64,000 nt of DNA from Proteles cristata cristata (taxonomy: Eukaryota; Chordata; Mammalia; Carnivora; Hyaenidae), in the NCBI GenBank assembly GCA_017311185.1, contig JAESUZ010002613.1, positions 1,302,001 through 1,366,000 on the forward strand, written 5' to 3'. The first letter of the stretch is position 1. Each line of letters begins with the position of its first letter. Below, one piece after another: positions 40,597 through 51,061 of this stretch. The position numbers and the translations under genes were made by a program. The notes under the pieces are model-generated. The model worked only from the letters and a program-made list of their open reading frames with translations, made no database searches and had not been told where the DNA came from.

Positions 40597-43402
40597 GTAA
40601 GTGCAGCCCTGCAGGAGTGGTGAGCCAGTGGGCGGGGTGGAGGGGTAGGGTCGGCAGTGGGGGGAAGCCACGACCCTGGAGATGAGGACCGCACCTGACG
40701 GGCTCTGTGTCCACGAGGCAGTCATCCTCTCCTAGCCCAGGATGGCCTGCCTTGGCCTCTCAGCAGTCCGCCCACCGGGATGACCTCAGTCGGCTAGAGG
40801 GTCCCGTCCAGGCCGCTCTTTGTCCCCATCTTTCCGTGTGGCTCATTCGATTCAGCCTGAGACCTGCAACCGCAGCTTGGGAGCCGTCCCTCAGAGAGCC
40901 TTGGGGAGAATCCTATGCGCTCCTGTCTCCTGGCTCCTCGCGAGCTGTCCACGATGGGCCGGCTCCCAAAGAAGCAGTCATCCACTGCGCGGGCGGGGGG
41001 GGGGGTCCTTCTCAGGTCCCTTGCAGTTGCACTGGGATGAGTGCCGATCCACTGAGCCCCTCCTCCTTTGTCCACAGCTCAAGTGTAAGGACTGTGGAGC
41101 CTTCGGGCACAAGGCGTCCAGCACCAGGTGCCCCATGAAGCGCTGGGATGGGTCGCTGGGCCCCCAGGCATTGGGCTCCAGGAAGCTGAAGGAAAATGTG
41201 CAACCAGGCCACGAGCGGAACCAGCACAGGCCTGGGCCCTTGGATCAGGCTGAGAGGGAGGAGGAAGAGAGACAAAGGTGAGCATCGGGCCGGCTCTAGC
41301 CTTTCTGTGGGCCGACGGCCCCAGACGCTGTGTCTCTGTACCTGGACACCGTGTGTGCTGTGCTGTGTCCAGGCACAGACAGGGCTGCGGGAGGCATAGA
41401 AAGGAGCTCCCAGTCCTCCAGGGGACCACACTAGCCTCCTGGGCTGCTCTGCGTGAATCCCTGAGGGCGTGTGTCCTGGGGCGGGAAGAGGGGGGAGGCT
41501 GGCAAATGCCTGGCAGAAGCACGTTCAGCTCCCAAGGCAAGGGTGTCTCGGGCCCAGCTGGACGGCTCCCTGGTGTGGGGGCCAGGATGGCAGCCGAGGA
41601 AAGGACGTGTTGCCCAGGGCCTGTGGCCAGCTCCCCGGTGGAAGACAGGAAAGGGCAGCTCCTTTACTTTCCCGTTCTTTGTGGTGCAGGCGAGAAGCGC
41701 AGCAGAGGACGGCGTTGCTCCAGAGGTTCCCCAGGATAGTCCCTGCCAGGCAGCAGCGAACATGGAGGGAGCCGACAGACTCCTGCGACTATGTGAGGGT
41801 GAGTGTCCCCCGTTCCTGCTCTTGGTATCTCCTGGGGACGGTGAGGGGCTTCCTGGCCCCCCTGCCTGAGGAAGGGGTTCGACTTCCCTTCGCAACATTG
41901 GGACTTCCGTGGAAGTCCTTTCCACCCACTCTCCCTGGGTATCTGTGATGTTCCAGGATTCCTTGTCTGTGTGCTACCCCGGTGCTGGAGGGGGTGGGTG
42001 CCGACATGGTTTCCTGACACTCTGCCAACGCCTAGACACCTGGGGATGAACAGGCATCTTTCTCTCGTGACACGTACCCCCCCACCACACACACACACAC
42101 ATTGACCAAGCACTCAGTAGCCCGCGCTGTGAGTCCCCACCAAGTGGACGCCTCTACTTTCCCTAGAAGCCTGAATGGAAGTGCTGGTCCACTTCCGGAG
42201 GCACACATGTTGGAGACCGTTGCCTGCAGTACCTCTGATGGAATCAAAACATCCAGGCGATCCTGCCCAGTGTTGATTTCCCATCGGCACTGAGCTGGAG
42301 GACCTCTTCCTCTGCCAATGGAATCCTTCTCTGTCTGTCCCAGAGCTTGGGCATGGCCTATGGTCTTGGCGTTTCTGTTTCTTTGCTTGCTGTGCTGGCC
42401 GTGAGTGTGTCCTTGGCGGTGAGGCAAAACTAACGACTGTTGTCTGTGCCTTGTGTGTCCCCACAGCATCCACACAGGCCGATGCCCGTGTACACCACCA
42501 AGAGGGCATGTGTCTCAGAGCCACAAGCAGTCCCGGGTGAGCCTCCTAGCAGGAACCCCGTACCGACCCAGCTGTCCCCGTCGGCTTCTGTCGGGAGACG
42601 TGCGGCGAGCACCTGGCCAACTGCTGGACGCCGTGATGCCCCAGGTGTGGGGGCCCCTGAGCCGCCTGCCCCGGCACGCCAACGCTCTGCCCGGGATCCC
42701 AGCCTCGTCGTCCAGCCGACTGAACACAGGCCCCGATGGGCCTCCCGTGAGGGTCCGCAGGCCGTCTCCAAGGCCCATGGCTTTGGCCATGCCGAGGCAC
42801 CAGCCAAGCGTCCTCAGGTCAAGTCTCCTCCTCCCGCAAGCCGACGGGCTCCCGTCGCCCAGCCCCACATGCAGGCACCAGCCAAGAGATGGGCCCCGAT
42901 CCCTGACGAGACATGCCAGAGCCCCCGAAAGAAAGCGCGCTGGAACCCCTTCCAACAACCCCCCAGGAGCGCAGGGAGCACCCACGTGGGGCCTGGCCAG
43001 AGCCTGTGTCGTCCAGCAAGGGGGAGTGCATGTGGCCCCCCAGGGGCAGCCCGTGGGACCCGGAAGACACCTGCGTCGGTGCATGGCCTGGGCCTCCAGC
43101 CTCCACGGCCCCGACCTCAGCTGCACGTCATCCGGCCGTGCACCGTGCCCCCGTGTCCACCTTGTCCCCAGGCTCCCGGCCAGCCCGTGCGCATGGTCTT
43201 CCGCCGACTGGACAAAGGCGGCTGGAGCTCCAGCTTCCTAGCAGCTCCCTCACCGCCACCTCCCCCCGAGAGGCCAGCCCACCCTGCTCAGGGCCCTCCT
43301 GTCACACACGTGCCTCAGGGTCCCTGTGTGCCTGTGCCTCGGAGCGTCCTCTACGATGACCTGCAGCTTTCGTCGTCCTCGGAGGACAGTGATCACGAGT
43401 GA
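40477..43402 (+). CDS. FAM90A: FAM90A-like protein, intact (gene 1)
   Basis: Member of the FAM90A family, whose function is unknown. Coding exons: 40477-40596, 41078-41277, 41690-41798 and 42467-43402. Each has GT-AG borders, and the phases (0, 2, 0) join into 454 residues, against 464 as I recall for human FAM90A1. Residues 43-58 form the family's zinc knuckle C-X2-C-X4-H-X6-C (CKDCGAFGH...C). Exon 4 carries a Pro/Arg-rich middle, the VFRRLDKGGWSS block and an acidic-serine tail (SSSSEDSDHE). The ATG chosen gives MARG..., in line with the human start. AATAAA at 43889-43894 lies about 490 nt after the stop. The 5' exon (from 40418) follows a GGCGCAG acceptor. A long overlapping frame in exon 4 is probably a by-product of GC richness. 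Confidence 0.92.
41078..41277 (+). CDS. FAM90A: FAM90A-like gene 1, exon 2 (zinc knuckle)
   Basis: 200 nt from a TCCACAG acceptor to a GTGAGC donor. It holds the knuckle cysteines 43, 46 and 58 and His51, then a Lys/Glu-rich part. Confidence 0.92.
41690..41798 (+). CDS. FAM90A: FAM90A-like gene 1, exon 3
   Basis: 109 nt between GGTGCAG and GTGAGT. It encodes the family's TALLQRFP...EPTDSCDYVR segment. Confidence 0.9.
42467..43402 (+). CDS. FAM90A: FAM90A-like gene 1, exon 4
   Basis: 311 codons plus stop after a GTCCCCACAG acceptor. It starts HPHRPMPVYTTKR, as in other family members. Confidence 0.93.
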   Translation, partial: HPHRPMPVYTTKRACVSEPQAVPGEPPSRNPVPTQLSPSASVGRRAASTWPTAGRRDAPGVGAPEPPAPARQRSARDPSLVVQPTEHRPRWASREGPQAVSKAHGFGHAEAPAKRPQVKSPPPASRRAPVAQPHMQAPAKRWAPIPDETCQSPRKKARWNPFQQPPRSAGSTHVGPGQSLCRPARGSACGPPGAARGTRKTPASVHGLGLQPPRPRPQLHVIRPCTVPPCPPCPQAPGQPVRMVFRRLDKGGWSSSFLAAPSPPPPPERPAHPAQGPPVTHVPQGPCVPVPRSVLYDDLQLSSSSEDSDHE

Positions 43403-44150
43403 CACCCCTCACGTCCTCGGACACTGTCCTCTGCCTCTTGGGGCCCTGAGGTGGCTGTGGGAAACGGAGGACAAGGCACACGCATGAGCTCTTGGTGGGG
43501 AACCAGCAACTCCCCCAAGACCCGGAAGGACAAACTCTTGTGCCCACACCACGTTTGCGTTCGTTCCCATAGCCCTTATCCATCGAGAAGGGCTCGTTTC
43601 CTTCATTTCCATAGACTTGGTAAGAAATGCAGCGCAACGATGACAAGAACCTGTCGAGCATCCAGAGCATCTGCGAAATGAATGTGGATCGGGTTGGCGA
43701 ATGTCTGAATTCGGGGACACTGCCTGGATGATTCCTGTCTGGGCTGGGTAAAGACACGAAGGGTTTTGTTGTAGAAGGTTTCGATGATAACCTTTGTGTG
43801 CAGATCATGCTGGGGACACTTGGACATGCTTTGTGCTGTGTTATGTCTCGATGAGAGGACTGAGTTGTGCGTAGGTCTTACCCTAGTGAATAAAATGTGT
43901 CACAAGACGGCCTCCTGAGCGTGCGTTTCTTTCTTGGGTGTCCACTGGGGGTTTTCGTTCGCTTACGGTAGAATCACGCAATTGGTCACAAGCGTCTAGG
44001 TGACGTGGATCCTCACGTAGTGGAGGACGACCCTTCTGAAGGAGAAACGAAGCACGGGTTCATGTGTCTTCGCCTTTGCAAATAAGCAGAGCGTCTCCCG
44101 TTGTCGTGAGAGTAAGACAAGGCGAGAGGTGCATGCGGAATCTGTGAACA
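43403..44150 (+). other. 3' UTR and flank of FAM90A-like gene 1
   Basis: Contains AATAAA at 43889-43894. It is conserved in the decayed remnant at 30.4-30.9 kb. Confidence 0.6.
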
Positions 44151-44151
44151 C

Positions 44152-44345
44152 AGGGGCGCCTGGGTGGCTCGGTCATTGAAGGGTGTGCCTCGGGAGGTGG
44201 TTCTCGTCATGACCGAAGGCTTGGTGAGATGGAGCCTTGCGTCTGGTTCTGCGCCTTAGCACCGAGTCGGCTCGGGATGCCCTGTCTCCTTCTGCCTCTC
44301 AGCCTCCCCCGCGCTCTCTCTGTGTGTTCCAAAATAGGCCCATGA
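44152..44345 (+). mobile_element. SINEC-type SINE, diverged
   Basis: Head GGGGCGCCTGGGTGGCTCGG with a rearranged centre and short CT part. A matching decayed stretch follows the remnant at 31.0 kb. Confidence 0.75.
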
Positions 44346-44925
44346 ACGTAAAGACCCTATCGAGGGGAAATAAAGACGCATCAGGGGCTGCCATCCACGT
44401 TTCCCTCAAAGGCATCGTCCCCCACAAGTCGGCTCCGGGAGGATGTGATAGGATGGATACGAGGGAAAGGACGAGAAAGACATTCAACCGATAGAGAAGG
44501 AGAGAGGTGACCGGGACACGGGACTTAGGAGGAGAGGAGAGAGACCCACAGATCCATGAGCGATTGGGGACAGAGGGCAGAGAAGTAGGTGGTCAAATGG
44601 CACTTTGGACACCGTTTCACAGCCGTCCTTCCCCACTCGGAAGGTCCAGGCCGGGGCTGAGGCTAGAGGAGTAATGGGAGAAGCAGTGGGGTGTCATGGG
44701 AGTGTGAAGACCGGTAGGCTCCAGAGCCAGGAAGAACGGACGTTTCGGGGCCAGGTGCTCACCCAGGGCCAGCTGTCTGGTCCTGGCAGATGGGTCGGCT
44801 TTGTACCCCAGGCCGGTGGGGACTGGACGGGCTCAAGTCACACCATGGAACAGGACCACTGGTGTTTTCAGATTAGTCACGTCTGAGTGACTGTCATCGC
44901 ACCCCGTCCATTGAAAGGCCGAGAC
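44346..44925. other. GC-balanced spacer, unrecognised
   Basis: No gene is seen. It is purine-rich at 44450-44600. Confidence 0.4.
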
Positions 44926-44929
44926 ATTT

Positions 44930-45360
44930 TCCAGGAAGAGATGAAAACCGAAGGCAAACAGTATTCATGGAAACGAGCGGGTGCAAACGCGGTGCGTGCC
45001 AAGGGATGTAGGAAGATCAGACAGAGGGGAGCTTCTGCCCTGGCCTCACTCACCTCCCCTCCCCAACCCACTATCTGGGGGATTCTCCTTGGGGAGTGGT
45101 CCCCAGAGAGGCTAGAGCCAGGCTAGCCAGGCGCACGGCCAGTCTTGCCTGGATGTGAGAGACGAGGCCACCGGAGGCTTGAGAAGAATGGGAAGGGGTG
45201 TGGTGATGGGTGGGGCAGGGGGACAAAGGCTGCGGGGCAGGGTGGGGCAGTGGCCCTCTGCCAATCCAGGAGGCCAGGCTGAGGCTGGAGGAAGCCGTGG
45301 GCGGGGCTGCAGGGCACGAGGCTGGTTGAGGGCCACGTCTCGAGGCCAGGGCTCACGCAA
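44930..45360 (+). repeat. GC-rich repeat element, copy 2
   Basis: Second copy of the element at 38040-38480, sharing the TTGGGGAGTGGTCCCCAGAG and GGGCGGGGCTGCAGGGCACG segments. Confidence 0.7.
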
Positions 45361-46215
45361 GGGTGGCGGATCTCGTGTGTTCCTTCCATTGCATGTCCTC
45401 TGATCACTAGCCTCTTTCCTCCTTCTCAGAAGAGGGTCCTCGGCAGTGAGATAGCTCCTATCTTCGCAGTCTGGTCCTCTGACTTGTTGACCCTGCGCAG
45501 GTCACTCTCTCATTGAGGACACATTTCATGCTGGGCCCCCCATGGGGAATCAGCCATTCCCCTGTTGCCTTCGATGGATGACGTTGCAGCCCGGATCATA
45601 TTTGTACGACACATTTGTGTCATTTCTATACACACAGCCCTTGTCCCCACAGAGAGTGTGGTTTTTCCTCGGTCGCCGAAGGATTTCACGATACTTCTCA
45701 AACTCGATGAAAAGTTTCTTTCAAGGCATTTGTACGAAATTCCCTGAGATTACAGTAATACGTTGTAAGCCTGGATGTCAATAGACCCTAGGAAAATTCA
45801 GTGTATTTGGTTTGGAAATGTCTCATTTTGGGACTCTGAGTCCAGGATCCTACTGTTTGCTCTCCATATTGAGAACAGGGTTTTCCTCTGAGATGTCATT
45901 TGGGAGACTCTTGGGCGGTATTTTGGCAGAAATTTTCATGAGGAATCTATTACCCACTTCTGCCATTTTTGTTAGGAAAGGTTATTGTGAAGTTGTTTCG
46001 TTTTGTTCCTATTGAAGAAACTATTTCCAATAATGACATGCTGTGTATTGGGTTTTTCCTTTTCTTCTCAGCTTTGCAGATCGTTTCTAATTCTACACTT
46101 GGTCAGAGCTTCATGCACTGACAGGAAAGGGGACCTTGATAGGACGGACGTCCGCTTGGACCTTCAGAATCTGAGGAAACCCAGCTGTAGTCCGTGAATA
46201 CATGATTCCTCAAAT
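45361..46215. other. Spacer before unit B, unrecognised
   Basis: No gene is recognised. Several short frames between 45.5 and 46.2 kb lack family motifs. Confidence 0.4.
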
Positions 46216-46218
46216 TAT

Positions 46219-46437
46219 TTCCATGTGCTGGGGTCCATGGGTGGCTTGGTCAGTTAAGCGTCCACCTCCCAATTTCGGCCCCGGTCGTGAGTTTACACCC
46301 CGTGTCGGGCTCTGCGCTGTCAGTGGGGAGCCTGCTTGGATTCTCTCTCTCTCCCTCTCTCTCTCTGCCCCTCCCGCACTGGTGCTCACTCTCGCCTCTC
46401 TCTGTCTCTGTCTCTCTCTTTCTCACCGTCAAGTAAG
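46219..46437 (+). mobile_element. SINEC-type SINE, diverged
   Basis: Head GGGGTCCATGGGTGGCTTGG, CT-rich centre, truncated tail. Confidence 0.85.
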
Positions 46438-47439
46438 GACATCAACTACACAAATATTTCCGTGTGGTCCTGGGTGCTGACGAGATGCCCCGCATGCAGC
46501 CTTCGTCTCTCTTTGGCCCCTAAGGGCCCACATGTATGCATATGTCGGAACCCTACTTCAAGACATGCACATGTTGGCTGAGTTTGGAGGCCTGGGCTGC
46601 GAGGTTGCCGCCTTCCATAGGATTTTAGGAAACAGCAATGTTGGACATGCCAGGCACGTGGTCCAAAGGTCTTCTTCGGAACAGGCTATCTTTCTTCTCT
46701 CCCTCGAGACAAACTCTGAGGAAGACCAAGGGAAACCCCAGGAGTCTGTAGAGAAGATTTGCTTCGTCAGGAAGAGCCCTGCCTGCTCCTTCCCCCTACA
46801 GAGCAGTGCTTCGGGGTTGCTGCCCTCTGTCTCCGCAGATGTGTGCCGCTAGAAGGCAGAGCAGCTATCTGTTGGCCACGCAATGTCCCTTTCATGAAGA
46901 AGGAAGCATGGAAGCCACAGGGTGAGCTGCACCCAACACAGCATGCAGGCAATCTGTGCGTCACCTGGCTCAGAGGCTGTTCCCTTTCCCCGGCCCCTCA
47001 CTCAGGCCCTGCACACTGCCCCCTTCCTATCTTATCACATCCGACAAAACCATAATCATTTGGCTCTCATCCTAGGATTCATTTGATTCATGTCACGTGC
47101 TTGCCGCTTTACCCTGGGAACCTCACTCACCTTCTGCAATGTCTTTCCTCTGCAGATAATCCTGTCAGTTTTCTATGGCTCCTCTGGGGCTTCATCCAAA
47201 GGACATGCCTGATATCTTTGGTAAGACTGTACGGACAATGGACCATTATGGCCAAGTGTCTTTGGCTTTGTCGTGAATATGGAAACTGTGTGAGAGGACA
47301 TGAATCTATTACCTGAGATCGTCTATTACAAACAGACGCATTGAGGGGCAGCCAGAATTCTCATTGGAATTCTTGTTTCCATCCAACTCACTGAGTCAGA
47401 GTGGGGCTTCCTCAAATGGAATGTAGAAAACGTCTTGTT

Positions 47440-48465
47440 CGCGGCCAAGGAAACCATCAACAAAACTAACAGGCCCCCGACGAAATGGAACAGAGAGCTG
47501 CAAAATGACATATCGGATAAAGGGGCTCGTATCCAAACTCTATAACCAACTCACCACACTCCACGCCCAGAAAACAAATCATCCAGTGAAGAAATGGGCA
47601 GAAGCCTGGAACAGACACTTCTCCAAAGACGACATCCAGACGGCCAACAGACCCAGGAAACGAACCTCCGCGTCCCCCTTCCTCCGAGAATTACAAATCA
47701 AAGCCACACTTACAGACCACGTGACACCGGCCAGAGTGGCTCACAGGAACAAATCAAGAGACTACAGATGCTGGCGAGGATGTGGAGAGACGGGCAACCT
47801 CTTCCGCTGTTGGTGGGGATGTCAACTGGTGCAGTCGCTCGGGAAAACAGTGTGGAGGTTCCTCAAAACAGTAACAATAGAACTCCCAAATGACCCAGCA
47901 AGAGCACTGCTAGGAATTTACCCAAGGGATCCAGCGGTGCCGAGGCATAGGGGCGTATGCACCCCAACGTTCATAGCAGCACTGTCAACAATAGCCATCT
48001 CCCGGAAAGAACGTAAATGTCCATCAACGGACGAATGGATCAAGAAGATGTGGTGTATGTATACAATGGAATACTGGATGGCAGTGAGAAAGAATGACAT
48101 CTGGCCATCGGAAGCAACGTGGATGGAACTCGAGGGTATCATGCTAAGTGAAATAAGTCAGGCAGAGCAAGACAGATACCATATGCATTCACTCATACGT
48201 GGAACAGGAGAAACTTCACAGAGGACTCTAGGGGAGGGGAGGGGGTAAAACGTGTTGAGGAGAGGGAGGGAGGCAAAGCATTAAAAACTCTTAAATACTG
48301 AGAACAAACTGAGTGTCGATGGGGATGTGTGAGGGGGAAATGGGTGATGGGCATGGAGGAGGGCACTTGCTGGCATGAACACTGGGTGTCTGTTATACGA
48401 AAACCAGCTTGACCATAAACTATATTTCCAGGAACACAGAACTTCTTGGTTGAAGATTGTTGAAC
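47440..48465 (+). mobile_element. LINE-1 fragment in unit B, ORF2 C-terminus still open
   Basis: Same L1 insertion as in unit A. Here a 247-codon frame (47505-48248) covers the ORF2 C-terminal region with WNRHFSKDD, CWRGCGETG and CPSTDEWIKKMW. It lacks the endonuclease and reverse-transcriptase cores, so it is inactive. Confidence 0.9.
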
Positions 48466-48715
48466 TGCACAATGGCTAATTATCTCATGACTGTCAATTT
48501 TGCTTCTGGAAAAAAGGATGTCCTCGGAAAGCTGGTCATTTCACTATCTTGAGTGATATCAGAGAACCTACGTCCTTTCCTATTTGTCAGGTTTTGAAAA
48601 ATCATGTACTTGGCTGCCAAATGACAAATTCTGTAGAGCCAAAAATGATGGTGAATGAAAACATCAGGAAAAGCATCTGTCTCTGTGAAACACTACTTAT
48701 ACTAGCTCATTTCGC

Positions 48716-48758
<43 letters not shown>

Positions 48759-49400
48759 CGCAGATGTCCGCTCAGGAACTGAAGCTTGGATACGAAAATT
48801 TCACAGGTTCACTTACAGTTGTTGACTTGTGTGTGGCTGTTTCCTTCGTGGCAAATGTGTGCTGCTCTGGGTGCATGTTCCCCTAAGATTCTGCTGAAAT
48901 GAGAGGAAAACAACAATGAATCTCCTTCACGTTGATGAAGCCGATCGATCTACAATCCATCTGGTCGACTTGAACTCTTTCAATTACACAAATAACATGT
49001 CAAGAAGGACATTTTCCTGAAGACATCTTATTGATTTGTAGAGGTTTTATAAACAATTAGAAAATACTTGGTGGCTTCAGAGAAGAGAATCTTATGGTCT
49101 CACAGTCCAGAGTCCAGAACTAAAAATCAAGATTTCAGTCAGACCACATTCCTTCTGAAGCCATGTCAGTGTAAGGACCAGGTAAAGTATTCCTCTCTTT
49201 CGATCCAAATACACTTTGGTATCTTCTCTTCCTAAGGTGTATCCCCTCCTGCTAAGGGTTATAGACTTCTAGAAACTTTTCTTTCCTCACACCAACTTCT
49301 TCTAGGGAACCAGCATTCCTCATTGTCTAATGGGAACTGATCATTGTAACAAGTATGAAGGAATTCTCTTGTCCAATCAAATATATGTGGACTCTAACAC
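48466..49400. other. Unrecognised part of unit B
   Basis: Matches unit A 32816-33754, apart from a longer (GT)n at 48717-48757 and small deletions near 49185. No gene is recognised. Confidence 0.5.
48717..48757 (+). repeat. (GT)n microsatellite in unit B
   Basis: About 20 GT units. Unit A has a shorter, interrupted run at 33077-33105. Confidence 0.95.
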
Positions 49401-50030
49401 CCAAACAGGTGAGCATAGGCGAAGCAATAATAGAGAGAGAGACAGAGAGACAGAGACCGCGACCGAGGCAGAGAGAGATAGAAGCGAGCCATAAGAGACT
49501 CTCAGCCACAGAGAACATACTAAACTGTTGGATGAGAAGTGGATGGGGCATGGGCTAGATGGGTGGTGGGCATTAAGGAGGGAACTTGTGATGAGCCCCG
49601 GGTGTGGTATGTACATGACGAATTCCTAAAGACTCCTGCTGAAACCAGTCTCACTCTACATGTTAATAACTAGGATTTAAATAAACATTGGAAATCCAAA
49701 AGCAAGAAACTAGAGGAGCGTAGAAGGCTCAAACGATTAAGGGTCTACCTCTGGATTTCTGCTCAGGTCATTTGGTTCACAATTTGTCTGTTACATGCCC
49801 ACACTGGGATCGGCGCTGACAGCTCTGAGCCTGCTTGGAATTCTCTCTGCTTATTTCTCTGCCTCTCCCCAGCTTGCCAACAGGACGGCTCTCTCCCTCT
49901 CTCTCTCTCTATCTCTCTCTCTGTCTCTCTCTCTGTCTCTCTCTCTGTGTCTCTCTGTCTCTCTCTCCCTTTCTCTCTCTCTCTCACTCTCTCTGTCTGT
50001 CTCAGGTCCTCTCTCCCTCTCTAGATAAAC
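49400..50030 (+). mobile_element. L1 3' UTR fragment and old SINE with (CT)n, unit B
   Basis: Counterparts of 33755-34353 in unit A. The CT tract is broken by GT/AT changes. Confidence 0.75.
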
Positions 50031-50895
50031 AAACAGTTTAAACCATTAAAGTAAACAACAGAGAGAAAAAACACAATTCCTGCAGACCTGGTTGGTTCTG
50101 AAACCTGGTCTAGAGATACCGACACATTAAAGCCACCGCTTACACAAGGATGCATTGTTCCCTGCATTTGCAAATCCCAACGTTAAACTCTGTATAAAGG
50201 TCACAAATCCACAGCAAACAGGTCCTGAATCAAGGGACCCGAAAACCACCTTGCTACGTCATTTCCCAGGAGTCCCAGTGAAACTGTGGCAAAGGACGGA
50301 TTTACCATACGTTCTCCTATTGGGAAGGGGACATACGTTCTCCTATGGGAAGGGCACTCCACAATTCAAAAAGGATTTCCAAAGCCCCAAACCAGACACA
50401 GGATGTCTCCTGTTACAATTTCTAGGCCACATCGACCTAGAAAAAGATGTTTCCAATGACCTTCATGAGAGTTGTCCACACGGATCACACGGAGAGAGTT
50501 CGGGAGATTTAAATCAAAGCCATGAACAGTCATCATTCCCAAATAATTTGTTGGAGCCACAGACATTCTGGCTGATGGAGAGGAGGCCCTCCGAAATGAT
50601 AGCTGAGCTCAAGTGGTCAAACGGTTTCCATAGCCTGAGAAGTTAATAGCCCTCCTTCCTTGACACTTTATGGTATCTAAAAGCAAAGTGGAGACTCACA
50701 AAAGGACTTGCCCGAGGCTGGAAGATCTCAAGTGAGGGTGTCCAGAGAGGGAGCCATGGAACTGAGGGAGGCAAAGCAAGGGGTGAGCTGTGTTCTGGGT
50801 CCCTTGAGGGAGGGAGGGGGTGCGCTTAGGCTGGGCTGAGTGGTGCCTCTGCAGGCGAGTGACCACACCCACAGACTTTGGATGGCATCTCCAGC
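50031..50895. other. Upstream region of USP17L-B
   Basis: It lacks the SINE found in unit A. A 163-codon frame at 50155-50646 opens only because of one base difference and has no ATG start, so I do not call it a gene. Confidence 0.5.
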
Positions 50896-50899
50896 TCGT

Positions 50900-50937
50900 A
50901 GCTGATTGGATGACGTGTTCCTAGACGGGTGGGTGGG
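50900..50937 (+). promoter_or_regulatory. Probable USP17L-B promoter motifs
   Basis: Inverted CCAAT (50905-50909), TGACGT (50911-50916) and a GGGTGGGTGGGG box (about 50927-50938), identical to copy A. Confidence 0.45.
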
Positions 50938-51061
50938 GCAAGCTATCAAAGGGCCGAGGAGGGGGCCGCCGCCGTCCTGCTGAGACCGGGCCCTGACAGA
51001 AGCATCAGTCTGCCGCGCGAGGCTCCGCCTGCGAGGTCGTGTCAACGCTGTTGCCGGAGAC

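Noticed and set aside
42453..43241. 262-codon overlapping + frame and 203-codon antisense frame in FAM90A exon 4, also present in the inverted copy
   Set aside because: GC-rich DNA with few stops gives such frames. The splice phase and family similarity support only the main frame. A constraint test would be needed to reopen this.
50155..50646. 163-codon frame upstream of USP17L-B
   Set aside because: It has no ATG start and is broken by TAG in unit A at otherwise near-identical DNA. No motif is present.
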